The position numbers were made by a program, and so were the translations under genes. From Methylovulum sp. (GTDB lineage: Bacteria > Pseudomonadota > Gammaproteobacteria > Methylococcales > Methylomonadaceae): a DNA stretch of 64,000 nucleotides. The stretch is from positions 46,895 through 110,894 of the forward strand of contig JAURZI010000099.1 in assembly GCA_030653435.1 (NCBI GenBank), given 5' to 3'. Of the stretch, positions 1 to 9,143 are shown one piece after another; the first letter of the stretch is position 1, and the number at the start of each line of letters is the position of its first letter. A model generated the notes under the pieces. That model was not told the origin of the DNA. It saw nothing but the letters and a program-made list of their open reading frames with translations, and searched no databases.

Positions 1-677
1 CCGCCCACCACCAGCGCGGACGACCATATCCATAGATATTCCAACATGCCGCTGGAAATGCCCATCATGATCTGTAGGGACCAGGACGCGTCGCCGCCCA
101 TTTCTTTGACCATACCACCAAACTTGGGGATAACTGTCAGGAATAAAAATATCAGCACCGCCACGCTGACGAAAATTAAAAAAAACGGGTACGTCAGCGC
201 GGTACGCACTTCATTACGTAATTTGATCTCTTCATTAAGCCGTTCCGCCGCCATAGTCAGCGCCGATGCCGTGTCACCGTTGGCTTCGCCGATGCGGATC
301 AAATGCGCCGAATACCGCGGGAAGGCATCGGGCAATGACAGCATCGCGTCAGATAGACTCATTCCTGAACGCACCATCCCCGTCATCTCTTTCCAAGCCG
401 TTTGCAAGCGGCTTTTCTCAATGGATTCCGACAACATGCCCAGCGACTGGTCTAGCGGCATGCCGCTATTCCGTAAACTGGCCAATTCATAAAAGGCAGA
501 AAGCAGTTCGGATGGAGGGACGGCTAGCGTGATGGCGCCTTTGTTTTCCTGGACGGTGTACAACTGCATACCTTTTTTTTGCAAATCGTCGATAGCCTCT
601 TGCCGTGATGGCGCCAGCACCCAACCTTTAACAGGCAAACCATTCTGCCGCTGTCCCTTGTAATGAAAATATTTCAC
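1..677 (-). CDS. gspF: Type II secretion inner-membrane platform protein GspF (partial, 3' end outside window)
   Basis: Reading the minus strand from a GTG at 675-677 gives about 225 residues starting MKYFHYKGQRQNGLPVKGWV, followed by the helical GspF/PilC domain (SLRNSGMPLDQSL, then RIGEANGDTASAL) and the first membrane helix (LTYPFFLIFVSVAVLIFLFL at about residues 165-185). GspF is the polytopic inner-membrane protein that couples the GspE ATPase to pseudopilus assembly. The start codon overlaps the gspE stop as GTGA, so the two are translationally coupled. The gene runs off the left edge of the window. The protein could belong to a type IV pilus (PilC) instead; the T2SS/MSH-type GspE upstream makes GspF more likely but does not exclude a pilus system. 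Confidence 0.85.
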   Translation of the reverse strand, partial: MKYFHYKGQRQNGLPVKGWVLAPSRQEAIDDLQKKGMQLYTVQENKGAITLAVPPSELLSAFYELASLRNSGMPLDQSLGMLSESIEKSRLQTAWKEMTGMVRSGMSLSDAMLSLPDAFPRYSAHLIRIGEANGDTASALTMAAERLNEEIKLRNEVRTALTYPFFLIFVSVAVLIFLFLTVIPKFGGMVKEMGGDASWSLQIMMGISSGMLEYLWIWSSALVVG

Positions 678-2320
678 CCAACTACCCGCATGACTTCTTC
701 AATGGTGGTTTCTGCATTCATGGCGTGAAGTATACCGTCCTGCTGTAAGGTACGCATGCCGTTTTTTATTAGCTCCGCTTTAAGCTCATCCGGGTTTTTA
801 GTGAGTTGATGATGGACATCATCGGTGGCTGCAAACATCTCAAAAATAGGCCGTCGCCCCCTATAGCCCGAACCCAGGCAATGTGGGCAACCTTGCCCGC
901 GCATAAAATGTATTTTATCCTGATCCGCAGCCAATTGTTGCCAGCCCATTGTTTCGGCCTGCTGCCCGGCGGTTGCATCCGCTGTTGCACAACGGGGACA
1001 GATTTTTCTGACCAAACGCTGACCTAGGACGCCGATGATTGACGATGCCAACAGATACGGCTGTATGCCCATATCCATCAGCCGCACATAAGCACCGGGC
1101 GCATCGTTGGTATGCAGTGTCGATAGCACCAAATGCCCCGTCAATGCAGCCTGGATAGCGATTTCTGCGGTTTCCTTGTCACGAATTTCGCCGATCAGGA
1201 CAATATCCGGATCTTGCCTTAGCACCGAACGCAAGACTGATGCAAAGTTCAAACCTATTTCCGCATTGACCTGTATTTGGGTGATGCCCGATACTTGATA
1301 TTCAACCGGATCTTCCACCGTGATGATTTTGCGCTCTTCGCTGAATAAATGCTGCAAAAAGGCATACAGCGTTGTGCTTTTACCGCTGCCTGTAGGCCCG
1401 GTCACCAGGATGATGCCGTTGGTTTGCCTGAGCAAGCTTTCCACCAGGGCATTATGGTCGGCGTGCATATTCAAATCAGCCAAGCTGCTGATTTTGTCTT
1501 CACTGATGAGCAAACGCATGACGATGTCTTCACCCATCACGCAAGGTGTGGTCGCCACGCGTATATCGAGGCTGATGCCGCTTAAACGGGTCCTGATCCT
1601 GCCGTCCTGAGGCAAGCGTTTTTCAGAAATATCGAGGCCCGCCATTAATTTTAAACGCGAAATCACCGCCGCCTGCATGCCTATGCCGGGGCGGTCCACT
1701 TCATGCAGGACGCCGTCCACGCGAAACCTGACCCTAAAAATACCCCTATAGGTTTCAAAATGAATGTCGGAAGCCCTGGCATCCAGAGCCCTTTGTATCG
1801 TGTCGTTAACAAATTGCACGACCGGCGCGCCAATCGCCATATCCTGCAAGGCATCCGCGTGATAGCCCGCGAGGTAATCGCTGGCACCTTCCAGCAACAC
1901 CAACAACTGCCTAAGCTCATGGTTAGTCGCCAGAACAGGCCTTACGGTTTGGGCGTTTTTTTTATGCACACTGTCCACCACAAAGGAATTAAACACATCA
2001 TCCATGACTATCCATAAACAGGCGTCCATTATGCCTAACGGGCAGGCGTTTTGTGCGTACCACCAAGCCGCATCGAAACCCAGCAGCGGTATGTCTTCAA
2101 CACCCGCAGGCAAGGGCTGGTGTTTTAGCCAGTCACCCAGCCTTGGCAGCTGCCATTGCCCGGCCACGATAGGCAATATGTCTTCTTCGGAACAGATGCC
2201 CTGCTTAATCAATGCTTCCCCTAAGCGCCCGCCAAACTGCTGCTGGAAGGCCAGCCCGGCCTCCAGTTCCTGCTGCGAAATAATGTTGTTCTCAATTAAG
2301 TGTTGTCCCAATTTTTTCAT
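674..2320 (-). CDS. gspE: Type II secretion / type IV pilus assembly ATPase GspE
   Basis: The 548-residue protein has the complete secretion-ATPase layout: an N-terminal GspE/MshE-N domain (about 1-150), Walker A GPTGSGKST near residue 305-313, an Asp box ITVEDPVEY, Walker B DPDIVLIGEIRD, a His box LSTLHTND, and a zinc-binding tetracysteine (CPRC and CPHC, about residues 435-475). It hydrolyses ATP at the cytoplasmic face to drive pseudopilin assembly. It is followed with a 4-nt overlap by gspF. The tetracysteine is typical of GspE and PilB and absent from PilT retraction motors, so this is an assembly motor. It could serve a T2SS, an MSHA-type pilus or a general pilus; the rest of the operon lies outside the window. 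Confidence 0.9.
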   Translation of the reverse strand: MKKLGQHLIENNIISQQELEAGLAFQQQFGGRLGEALIKQGICSEEDILPIVAGQWQLPRLGDWLKHQPLPAGVEDIPLLGFDAAWWYAQNACPLGIMDACLWIVMDDVFNSFVVDSVHKKNAQTVRPVLATNHELRQLLVLLEGASDYLAGYHADALQDMAIGAPVVQFVNDTIQRALDARASDIHFETYRGIFRVRFRVDGVLHEVDRPGIGMQAAVISRLKLMAGLDISEKRLPQDGRIRTRLSGISLDIRVATTPCVMGEDIVMRLLISEDKISSLADLNMHADHNALVESLLRQTNGIILVTGPTGSGKSTTLYAFLQHLFSEERKIITVEDPVEYQVSGITQIQVNAEIGLNFASVLRSVLRQDPDIVLIGEIRDKETAEIAIQAALTGHLVLSTLHTNDAPGAYVRLMDMGIQPYLLASSIIGVLGQRLVRKICPRCATADATAGQQAETMGWQQLAADQDKIHFMRGQGCPHCLGSGYRGRRPIFEMFAATDDVHHQLTKNPDELKAELIKNGMRTLQQDGILHAMNAETTIEEVMRVVG

Positions 2321-2431
2321 GTGGCTAACCGTGCAAAATACAGCAATAAATTATCGGCACATCCGGATTGCCCCAGGGCGTGCGGAACAGCGATCAGATA
2401 GGTTTGCCGACCATTGTAATCGAAGCGGGCA

Positions 2432-2440
2432 TGTTATACT
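2432..2440 (+). promoter_or_regulatory. Candidate extended -10 promoter of the trypsin-like protease gene
   Basis: TGTTATACT provides an extended -10 (TG at 2432-2433, TATACT at 2435-2440), 32 bp before the chosen start codon. No good -35 with 16-18 bp spacing is visible; TTGTAA at 2414-2419 is 15 bp away. Confidence 0.4.
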
Positions 2441-2472
2441 GCAAAGCCGATATTTACTGCTGGAGATTCCTG

Positions 2473-3504
2473 ATGACGGTATTTAACAAATGTGTGAATG
2501 TGGTTTTATTAACGCTTTGCCTGCCGCTGATGTTAACGGCGCAAGCCGCAGACACGAACATTGTTGGCGGCCATGACGCCACGCCTGGCCAGTGGCCCTG
2601 GGTGGTGTCCTTGTCCGTGAAAAATGTCTTCCCTTATGACGGACAATTCTGCGGCGGCACACTGATCAGCCCGACCTGGGTCATTACCGCGGCTCATTGT
2701 ATGCAGGGCGAAACCGTGAAGACACTGGATGTCATCGCTAATATTTTTGATCTGAGTGTAGATAAAGGCCAGCGAGTGGCGGTTAAACGCATTATTGTCC
2801 ATCCCGATTATAATGCCCGTTCTGAGGATAACGATTTGGCGTTGCTGCAATTAACCAAGCCTGTCCATGCCAGCAGCTTGCCGTTAATAAAAGGCACAGC
2901 AACATTGGCAGGTACCGACGCTACCGTCATCGGCTGGGGCTTGCTTAATGAGAACGAGGACACTTACCCCAGCATTTTGCAGGAAGTGGTCGTCCCTATC
3001 AAATCCGACGCGCAATGCAAAAGCAGCAATGGTGAAGGCAGTATTACTGAAAGCATGATGTGTGCAGGTTTAGCCGCCGGCGGTAAAGACAGCTGCCAGG
3101 GGGATAGCGGCGGCCCCTTGATGGTGATCCAGGCACGCAAGTGGGTGCTGGCCGGCATTACCAGCTGGGGGACTGGTTGCGCCAGACCTAAACTCTACGG
3201 TGTTTATACGCGCGTCTCCCGTTTTGTCAGCTATATTAACCAGACCATTGCAATTGACTATTTTGCGCTTGCGGATGTAAATCACGACAACCAAGTCAAT
3301 GAGCTCGATAAAACTGCAAAGAATGCCGAGATACTAGCAAGGTTTCAGGAATGGACAGACCAATGTTGGTCGATAAGAGCCGCTTGCGCTGATATCAATG
3401 GCGACAGCCGTATTGATCGGCGCGATTATACGCAAAAAACAAAAAACAATACCAAGGCCTATAACGATTGGCTGGCGATTTACTGGAAGCCAGAAGCCTT
3501 ATAA
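2473..3504 (+). CDS. Secreted trypsin-like serine protease (S1A) with C-terminal dockerin-like calcium loops
   Basis: Start chosen at ATG 2473 (GGAG 7 nt upstream), giving 343 residues. It begins with a signal peptide (about 1-23, VVLLTLCLPLMLTAQAA), then the chymotrypsin-fold zymogen-like start IVGGHDATPGQWPW. The triad is intact: His in TAAHC (about 75), Asp in NDLALLQL (about 121), Ser in GDSGGPL (about 213). After the protease domain come two EF-hand/dockerin-like loops, DVNHDNQVNELD and DINGDSRIDRRD (about 275-320), a type I dockerin-style pair that should bind calcium. Bacterial S1A proteases are usually exported by type II secretion, and this gene is divergent from gspE-gspF, so it is a plausible substrate of that machine (inference). 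The longer frame from 2368 has no signal-peptide-compatible N terminus. Confidence 0.88.
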   Translation: MTVFNKCVNVVLLTLCLPLMLTAQAADTNIVGGHDATPGQWPWVVSLSVKNVFPYDGQFCGGTLISPTWVITAAHCMQGETVKTLDVIANIFDLSVDKGQRVAVKRIIVHPDYNARSEDNDLALLQLTKPVHASSLPLIKGTATLAGTDATVIGWGLLNENEDTYPSILQEVVVPIKSDAQCKSSNGEGSITESMMCAGLAAGGKDSCQGDSGGPLMVIQARKWVLAGITSWGTGCARPKLYGVYTRVSRFVSYINQTIAIDYFALADVNHDNQVNELDKTAKNAEILARFQEWTDQCWSIRAACADINGDSRIDRRDYTQKTKNNTKAYNDWLAIYWKPEAL

Positions 3505-3522
3505 GCGATTATTTCGGGCAAT

Positions 3523-3557
3523 AAAAAAGGCCGCGACACACAAGTCCGGCCTTTTTA
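3523..3557. terminator. Bidirectional Rho-independent terminator
   Basis: AAAAAGGCCG at 3524-3533 pairs perfectly with CGGCCTTTTT at 3547-3556. With an A-run on one side and a T-run on the other it can terminate both the protease gene (plus) and rpsT (minus), which converge here. Confidence 0.85.
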
Positions 3558-3573
3558 TAAATAAAACCAATGC

Positions 3574-3837
3574 TTAAGCAATAGATTTTACTTTTGAATT
3601 CAGTCTGCTTTTGCTGCGCGAGGCTTTATTTTTGTGGATAATGCCTTTATTGACGGCAGAATCGATAATAGGCACAGCAGTGTTGTAAGCTGCCTGTGCT
3701 TTTTCCTTATCGCCAGCCTTAACGGCGGCAATAACTTTTTTAATGAACGTGCGTAAGTTGCTGCGCTGTCCTGCATTGCGAATACGGCTTTTTTCCGCTT
3801 GTTTCGCGCGTTTTTTAGCTTGTGCTGTATTAGCCAT
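3574..3837 (-). CDS. rpsT: 30S ribosomal protein S20
   Basis: The 87-residue, Lys/Arg/Ala-rich protein starts [18 protein letters not shown] and continues [21 protein letters not shown], the S20 signature. S20 binds 16S rRNA helices at the bottom of the small subunit and contributes to early 30S assembly. Length matches the family (86-88 residues). It is transcribed alone from a strong predicted promoter and is divergent from murJ, the usual gammaproteobacterial arrangement of rpsT and murJ. Confidence 0.97.
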   Translation of the reverse strand: MANTAQAKKRAKQAEKSRIRNAGQRSNLRTFIKKVIAAVKAGDKEKAQAAYNTAVPIIDSAVNKGIIHKNKASRSKSRLNSKVKSIA

Positions 3838-3875
3838 AATGCCTTTATTTCTTAGGGTTTAAGTTTGAGCCGCAC

Positions 3876-3904
3876 ATTATCCGTATAAATGCTATCATTG
3901 TCAA
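3876..3904 (-). promoter_or_regulatory. Sigma70 promoter of rpsT
   Basis: On the minus strand TTGACA (3904-3899) is followed after exactly 17 bp by GATAAT (3881-3876), near consensus, about 35 bp upstream of the rpsT start. The element lies in the rpsT-murJ divergent spacer. Confidence 0.85.
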
Positions 3905-3932
3905 ATTCTAATCTAGCGTTTAAGGATAAGTT

Positions 3933-5465
3933 TTGGGCGGGCAACTGTTTAAATCAACTGTGCTTGTCAGCGGTATGACACTGGTTTCGCGCATTCTGGG
4001 CTTTGTCAGGGATATGCTGATTGCCCGTATTTTTGGCGTTGACCTGGCCACCGATGCATTTTTTGTGGCCTTTAAAATTCCAAATTTTTTGCGCCGCTTG
4101 TTTGCCGAAGGTGCGTTTGCCCATGCTTTTGTGCCAATCTTGGCGGATTACCAAAGGCAATGCAGCAAAACCGCGTTAAAACAGTTTGTCGATAAAACTG
4201 CCGGCACCTTGACCGCCATTTTAATACTGATGACATTGCTCGGTATCGTAGCGGCGCCGGTACTGATCTGGTTGCTTGCGCCGGGGTTCGCATGGCAAGG
4301 TACCCAGCACGCCCTAGCCGTGCTGCTGTTACAGATCACGCTACCTTATCTGGTCTTTATCGCCTTGGTCGCTTTTGCCGGCAGCCTATTAAATGCCCAC
4401 GGACAATTCATCGTTCCCGCCATAACGCCGGCTTTTCTTAATATCTGCATGATTATTGCCGCAACCGGACTGGCACCCATAATGCCGCAACCAATAACAG
4501 CCCTGGCATGGGGAGTTTTTGCCGCCGGTGTCGTGCAACTATTGTTTCAAATCCCGGCATTAATGCGTCTGGGCTTGATGCCACGCTTACGGCTGGGCTT
4601 TCATGACCCCGGAGTCATGCGCGTCATAAACCAGATGCTGCCGGCAATATTCAGCGTATCCGTCACCCAGATCAATCTCTTGCTGGACACCTTGATCGCC
4701 TCTTTTTTAGCCGTAGGCAGTGTGTCGTGGTTGTATTATTCTGACCGGCTGGTGGAATTTCCGCTCGGCATTTTGGGGCTGGCGCTAGGCACGGTGATTT
4801 TGCCCAATCTGGCAAAAAATCATGCGGCGGAAGACCCTGCCAACTTTTCCAACGCATTGGACTGGGGGCTACGTCTGGTTTTGTTGGCCGGGTTACCGGC
4901 CAGCATAGGCTTGATAGCGCTGGCTGAGCCACTGTTGTCAACGCTATTCCAGTACCATGAATTCGGCGTGGAGGATGTGCATTTTGCGGCGCAAAGCTTG
5001 CGGGCTTACGCGGTAGGGCTGCCCGCTTATATCCTGATCAAAGTGCTGGTACCGGGATTTACCGCACGACGGGATATGAAAACACCGGTGCGTTATGGCA
5101 TTTATGCAATGGCCGCCAGCTTGGCGTTGAACGCGCTCGTCTTACCTTTAGCGCATGCAGGGCTGGCATTGGCAACATCGCTAGGAGCGCTCTTTAATGC
5201 GCTATTACTGCTGAAAAAGCTGTTGCAAGACCGGATCTTTATGCCGACCAGCGGCTGGCCACTGTTTTTTATGCGGGTCATATTGGCAAGCTTTGCGATG
5301 CTGCTCAGCCTTTATTATCTGGTCGATGCACAATGGTGGATACCGTGGGGTGCCGGTGAGCGCGCCATCCATTTGCTCAAGTGGGTCAGCATCGGCATAG
5401 CCGTCTATTTGGGGACGTTGGCATTGACAGGGTTACGTTTACGGCATCTGGCCCTGATAGGGTAA
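3933..5465 (+). CDS. murJ: Lipid II flippase MurJ
   Basis: The 510-residue polytopic MOP-superfamily protein starts LFKSTVLVSGMTLVSRILGF, typical of MurJ/MviN, and continues VRDMLIARIFG and DAFFVAFKIPNFLRRLFAEGAFAHAFVP, which holds conserved arginines of the central cavity. About 14 membrane segments are readable. It flips lipid II to the periplasmic face, so it serves the same pathway as the dcw genes at the other end of the window. The start is a TTG at 3933 with AGGA about 8 nt upstream (3923-3926); no in-frame ATG gives the conserved N terminus. ribF-ileS-lspA, which normally follow murJ in this orientation, are instead about 4 kb away and inverted. Confidence 0.95.
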   Translation: MGGQLFKSTVLVSGMTLVSRILGFVRDMLIARIFGVDLATDAFFVAFKIPNFLRRLFAEGAFAHAFVPILADYQRQCSKTALKQFVDKTAGTLTAILILMTLLGIVAAPVLIWLLAPGFAWQGTQHALAVLLLQITLPYLVFIALVAFAGSLLNAHGQFIVPAITPAFLNICMIIAATGLAPIMPQPITALAWGVFAAGVVQLLFQIPALMRLGLMPRLRLGFHDPGVMRVINQMLPAIFSVSVTQINLLLDTLIASFLAVGSVSWLYYSDRLVEFPLGILGLALGTVILPNLAKNHAAEDPANFSNALDWGLRLVLLAGLPASIGLIALAEPLLSTLFQYHEFGVEDVHFAAQSLRAYAVGLPAYILIKVLVPGFTARRDMKTPVRYGIYAMAASLALNALVLPLAHAGLALATSLGALFNALLLLKKLLQDRIFMPTSGWPLFFMRVILASFAMLLSLYYLVDAQWWIPWGAGERAIHLLKWVSIGIAVYLGTLALTGLRLRHLALIG

Positions 5466-5489
5466 GCCAGTGCTAACCGAGCCATGACC

Positions 5490-5534
5490 GCGGTTATTGA
5501 GGATGAACAAAGCCGCCCTCAATAGTTTAACCGC
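5490..5534 (+). terminator. Imperfect stem-loop downstream of murJ
   Basis: GCGGTTATTGAGG (5490-5502) can pair with CCTCAATAGTTTAACCGC (5517-5534) with a 5-nt bulge in the right arm. No strong T-run follows, so it is terminator-like rather than a clear intrinsic terminator. Confidence 0.4.
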
Positions 5535-5605
5535 TTACCGTATTCTTCTTTTTTAAAGTGTGCTAGTGCCAGAAACAAACAACATGCGTACGGATCGTCC
5601 CTTAA

Positions 5606-6127
5606 TTATTCCTTAGTCCATTTAGCCGCCAGTTGGCCTGAAAGCTGGCCAAAATAAGTGCCCACTACGATGGAAATAGAGATGACCAGCAAAGGATTGC
5701 TTAAGGAAACGCCCAATAAAACATCCTGGTTCAATTTATCAGGTGTTTGTAACAAATAAGCAAATGTTGATGAATATCCCAATACGCTGGCGGGTATTGC
5801 GGCAAGCTTCGGGCAGCTGGCGGCAAGACACATGACAATAACGGCAACCGTTACCGTAACAGCAGCCATGAATGGGAATCCCAACGTGGCTTCAGGCGAA
5901 ATTTCAGTCAACAGCAACGCGGTGACCCAGGCCATGAACACACCAAAAATACCGCAGACAATAGTGTTGACCAACGCTTCTTTGCTCGCTCCCAAAAAGA
6001 AATAGGCTGCCCAAGCAATGGTTGCAGCCCAGATAAAAAAGACACCACTGAGCGGGCCTACGGCTAAAAACGTTGCAACCCCGGCAAGAACGCCAATACT
6101 TAGAGAAAGCGCAGTAAGTTTGTTCAT
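5606..6127 (-). CDS. DUF1097 family membrane protein
   Basis: Start chosen at ATG 6127 (GGAGATAC just upstream), giving 173 residues with five or six hydrophobic helices (MNKLTALSLSIGVLAGVATF, then VFFIWAATIAWAAYFFLGA). The motif W-A-Y-F-x-G-A and the later NPLLVISISIVVGTYFG match the DUF1097 family (E. coli YcdZ-like), which has no assigned function. The gene sits alone on the minus strand between murJ and a block of plus-strand genes, so context gives no functional clue. The frame extends 45 codons upstream, but that part is polar and lacks an SD. Confidence 0.75.
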   Translation of the reverse strand: MNKLTALSLSIGVLAGVATFLAVGPLSGVFFIWAATIAWAAYFFLGASKEALVNTIVCGIFGVFMAWVTALLLTEISPEATLGFPFMAAVTVTVAVIVMCLAASCPKLAAIPASVLGYSSTFAYLLQTPDKLNQDVLLGVSLSNPLLVISISIVVGTYFGQLSGQLAAKWTKE

Positions 6128-6537
6128 TATGTATCTCCAAAAATATCGCCTCATTAAAAATAACCAGATTTCACATTGAGGCCACCTGTTCAATCCGGCA
6201 TTCGGGATAAGGCAATGACCAACACCCCGAACTCTTCCGATGTTAGCAGAGATTATTGGCAAGAGAAATAGAAATTCTAACGCGCAGCTTGGATTACCTG
6301 TGCTTGGGCCATCCCCTAGCGTTTAACAGAACTGGCAAACCGGGCAGACCTTTCGCCATGCACAGCTCCATTCGAGCTCATTGATTTGCAGCCACGATAC
6401 AGGATATATTTAATCCGAAACAACCAGGGGAATTTGCCGCTGCACAGAATGGAAATTAAATTGCTTTAACATGCACGACAATTGCCTTATAAGTGGCATA
6501 AACCTTTACGTTCCAGACTCACCGGCTTACCAACACC
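6128..6537. other. Non-coding stretch upstream of DUF1097 and TIGR02450 genes
   Basis: No convincing gene in about 410 bp. Two weak plus-strand promoter-like arrangements are visible: TTGCAG followed 17 bp later by TTTAAT near 6386-6414, and TTTAAC followed 17 bp later by TATAAG near 6464-6492. It is a divergent intergenic region serving both neighbours. Confidence 0.4.
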
Positions 6538-6768
6538 ATGATCAAACCAGCAACCCGCCCCATCAATCCGGCTAAATTACACTTAAGCAAATGGACTGCC
6601 GCGCAACCCGTCAATAAAGAAAAACATTTTTTAGTGACCCGAATTATTAAAGATGACAGTGATATTATCGTAGCTTGTGTCGTGGAAGCGGTATTAACCG
6701 GTAAGGAATATGAAATCGACTGGCGGGCATTGCAAAATACAACGTATTGGTTAGCCGGGTGGCTTTAA
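6538..6768 (+). CDS. TIGR02450 family Trp-rich small protein
   Basis: This 76-residue protein contains NPAKLHLSKWTAAQPVNKEK, HFLVTRI, VEAVLTGKEYEIDWRALQ and a Trp-rich tail (YWLAGWL). This is the conserved pattern of the short TIGR02450 family, found across gammaproteobacteria and of unknown function. Length matches the family. No signal or membrane helix is seen, so it is probably cytoplasmic. The ABC ATPase gene begins 19 bp downstream, so the two may be cotranscribed. Confidence 0.75.
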   Translation: MIKPATRPINPAKLHLSKWTAAQPVNKEKHFLVTRIIKDDSDIIVACVVEAVLTGKEYEIDWRALQNTTYWLAGWL

Positions 6769-6787
6769 ATTCAACCGGTTAACGGCT

Positions 6788-8431
6788 ATGAACAATCCTC
6801 TATTGACCGTCGAACAACTCAGTGTCACCTTCAACCATCAGCAAAAAGTCGTGGATGGCATCAGTTTTGTCATCTACCCAGGAGAAACTTTTGCGCTGGT
6901 AGGCGAGTCCGGGTCGGGCAAATCAATCACGGCATTGTCAGTGCTGCGCCTGTTGCCCAATAACGCGCAACTTGATGCCGTAAGAATTAGCCTGCAACAA
7001 GATAATTTATTGCAGCGTTCCGAAAATGAATTATGCAAAATTCGTGGGCGGCGCATCGGCTTTATTTTTCAGGATCCGATGTCGTCGCTAAACCCGGTCA
7101 TGACCATAGGCCGACAGATTGCAGAAGTGCTGGAACTGCATTACCCGTTGTCCGGCAAGGCTAGCCGGCAGCGGGTTCTGGAATTGTTGCGGCAGGTTGA
7201 AATACCCGACCCCCAGCAGCGCATGCACGATTTTCCCCATCAATTATCTGGCGGCCAGCGCCAGCGGATCATGATTGCGATAGCCTTGGCGGGCAAACCC
7301 GATTTGTTGGTCGCCGATGAACCCACCACCTCGCTGGATGTGACGATTCAAGCGCAAATTCTGGCCTTGTTAAAAAAACTACAGCAGCAAACCGGTATGG
7401 CCTTGTGGCTAATCAGTCATGACTTGGCGCTGGTCTCCACTATAGCGGACCGTGTCGCCGTTATGCAGCAAGGCAAAATTGTTGAAACCGGCCTGAGTGC
7501 TGAACTGTTCAACCACCCCACACACCCGTATACGCGTAAACTGCTCAACGCCTTACCGTCCATGCAAAGCTGTTCGACCCATAGTCGCCAAGACAATCCG
7601 GCGGTCTTACAGGTCAAGGATTTTTGCTGTTATTACCCGATACGCAAAGGTATTTTCAAGCGCACCGTCGGTTATGTGAGGGCTGTCGACGGCGTCAGCT
7701 TTGCCATACAACAAGGCAAGACGCTGGCCTTGGTCGGCGAATCGGGTTGCGGCAAAACAACCCTGGGCAAGAGCCTGTTAAGCTTAATACCCAACAGCGG
7801 CGGCCAAGTTATCATTGACGGCATTAGGCTGGATGGCTTAAGCGGGGAGGAACTAAGAAAGCAACGCGCCCATATGCAGATTGTGTTTCAAGACCCTTAT
7901 TCGGCAATGAATCCGAGAATGCTGGTGGGCGATATTATCGCCGAGGGCATCCTGGCTTTGCATCCCGAAACCGGTACGGCCGGGCGCAAGACGCGCGTAC
8001 GGCAGTTGCTGCAACAAGTCGGCTTACCTGAAGATTCTGCCCTGCGTTATCCGCACGAGTTTTCCGGCGGCCAACGGCAACGCATTTGCATTGCGAGGGC
8101 GCTGGCGGTAGACCCTAAGCTCATCGTTTGCGACGAGCCGACCAGCGCGCTGGATGTGTCGGTGCAGGCACAAATTATCCAGTTGCTCAAAACCTTGCAA
8201 CAGGAAAAAGGTGTCAGCTTTTTGTTTATCACGCATGATCTCGCCGTCGTCGCGGAAATCGCCGATGACGTGGCGGTCATGTACCAAGGCAAGATTATCG
8301 AGCAAGGCAGCGCCATGCAAGTGCTGCAAGCCCCCCAAGAAGATTATACGAAAAAGCTGCTGGCTGCCGTGCCGATTTTGGACAAAGGCGCAGGCCTGCC
8401 GACAACCGGCCTTATGCAACAGCCTGTTTGA
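6788..8431 (+). CDS. Duplicated ABC transporter ATPase, peptide/nickel type (YejF / DppD-DppF fusion)
   Basis: The 547-residue protein holds two complete ABC domains in tandem. The first has Walker A GESGSGKS (about 40), signature LSGGQRQR and Walker B LLVADEP. The second, beginning near residue 280, has [16 protein letters not shown] and LIVCDEP. Each half carries the oligopeptide-transporter C-terminal extension ([17 protein letters not shown] in the first). This is the YejF/GsiA layout, a fused DppD-DppF pair energising uptake of peptides, murein peptides or nickel. No permease or binding-protein gene lies next to it, so its partners are encoded elsewhere and the substrate cannot be inferred. 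All nucleotide-binding motifs look intact. Confidence 0.88.
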   Translation: MNNPLLTVEQLSVTFNHQQKVVDGISFVIYPGETFALVGESGSGKSITALSVLRLLPNNAQLDAVRISLQQDNLLQRSENELCKIRGRRIGFIFQDPMSSLNPVMTIGRQIAEVLELHYPLSGKASRQRVLELLRQVEIPDPQQRMHDFPHQLSGGQRQRIMIAIALAGKPDLLVADEPTTSLDVTIQAQILALLKKLQQQTGMALWLISHDLALVSTIADRVAVMQQGKIVETGLSAELFNHPTHPYTRKLLNALPSMQSCSTHSRQDNPAVLQVKDFCCYYPIRKGIFKRTVGYVRAVDGVSFAIQQGKTLALVGESGCGKTTLGKSLLSLIPNSGGQVIIDGIRLDGLSGEELRKQRAHMQIVFQDPYSAMNPRMLVGDIIAEGILALHPETGTAGRKTRVRQLLQQVGLPEDSALRYPHEFSGGQRQRICIARALAVDPKLIVCDEPTSALDVSVQAQIIQLLKTLQQEKGVSFLFITHDLAVVAEIADDVAVMYQGKIIEQGSAMQVLQAPQEDYTKKLLAAVPILDKGAGLPTTGLMQQPV

Positions 8432-8481
8432 TTTATGTAGGTATTGGGTATACTTGTGCCTGTCTCAGAAAATTATTGCTC

Positions 8482-8490
8482 TGCTATACT
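8482..8490 (+). promoter_or_regulatory. Extended -10 promoter of the TIGR04073 gene
   Basis: TGCTATACT gives an extended -10 (TATACT 8485-8490) about 34 bp upstream of ATG 8524. The -35 region is poor, as is common for extended -10 promoters. Confidence 0.5.
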
Positions 8491-8523
8491 GATGCTATTA
8501 ATAAACCAACACCAGGAATTGCC

Positions 8524-9126
8524 ATGACTATTTGTAACCGTTTTTTCGCTGTTTTCTTATTTGCCGGAGCAATGACAGTTCCTGCCGCCCACGCCGATCC
8601 GATCTATGGCAATACCGGCATGCCAGCGCCCTATACGCCGACAAACCAGCAGAAGGCTTCACCGCAAAACCAGACTTATGGTCAAAAAACCGGTAACAAA
8701 GCGATTAATGCGCTGACAAATATAGGCACCGGCGTATTGGAAGTGCCCAAAAACGTCATTAACACAACTAATGACAGCAATATTTTTTACGGCATAACCG
8801 GAGGACTTTTTAAAGGCCTGCTTAATACTTGGGGACGCATGAGTGTGGGCATCACCGATTTGTTGAGTGTGGCCATACCCACCAAACCGGTCACCTACCC
8901 GCTGAATGTCTGGGAAGACACCAAGGTGGACACCACCTACGGCAATATCTTCGAACTGGATCTGCCGACAACGCCTGACCCGGTCATCGTAGAGACACCT
9001 GCGCCCAGGCCCTCCGCTGCCGTTGTCGCGCCAAGATTGCCGGTCGTGGACAATACGGGACAGTACAACCACCAGCAAACCAACCAGAAAATAGATACCT
9101 TATTTAAAAAGCAAATGATGAAATGA
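8524..9126 (+). CDS. Exosortase-associated protein, TIGR04073 family
   Basis: Start at ATG 8524 with AGGAA upstream, giving 200 residues. A signal peptide (about 1-24, FFAVFLFAGAMTVPAAHA) precedes the family core: NKAINALTNIGTGVLEVPKN, then FYGITGGLFKGLLNTWGR and a segment ending in a proline-rich tail (TPAPRPSAAV). The core pattern G-x-x-N-x-x-T-G-x-x-E-x-P-K-N is the hallmark of TIGR04073 proteins, which co-occur with exosortase/PEP-CTERM systems but have no proven biochemical role. It is probably periplasmic. No exosortase gene is in the window. It converges with lspA 17 bp downstream. Confidence 0.75.
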   Translation: MTICNRFFAVFLFAGAMTVPAAHADPIYGNTGMPAPYTPTNQQKASPQNQTYGQKTGNKAINALTNIGTGVLEVPKNVINTTNDSNIFYGITGGLFKGLLNTWGRMSVGITDLLSVAIPTKPVTYPLNVWEDTKVDTTYGNIFELDLPTTPDPVIVETPAPRPSAAVVAPRLPVVDNTGQYNHQQTNQKIDTLFKKQMMK

Positions 9127-9143
9127 TACGCTTGGCGCACACG

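Noticed and set aside
2368..2472. N-terminal extension of the trypsin-like protease
   Set aside because: It would place 35 polar residues before the signal peptide; the promoter -10 lies inside it.
6128..6262. 45-codon upstream extension of the DUF1097 gene
   Set aside because: No SD, composition unlike the gene, and the conserved start MNKLTALS has its own SD.
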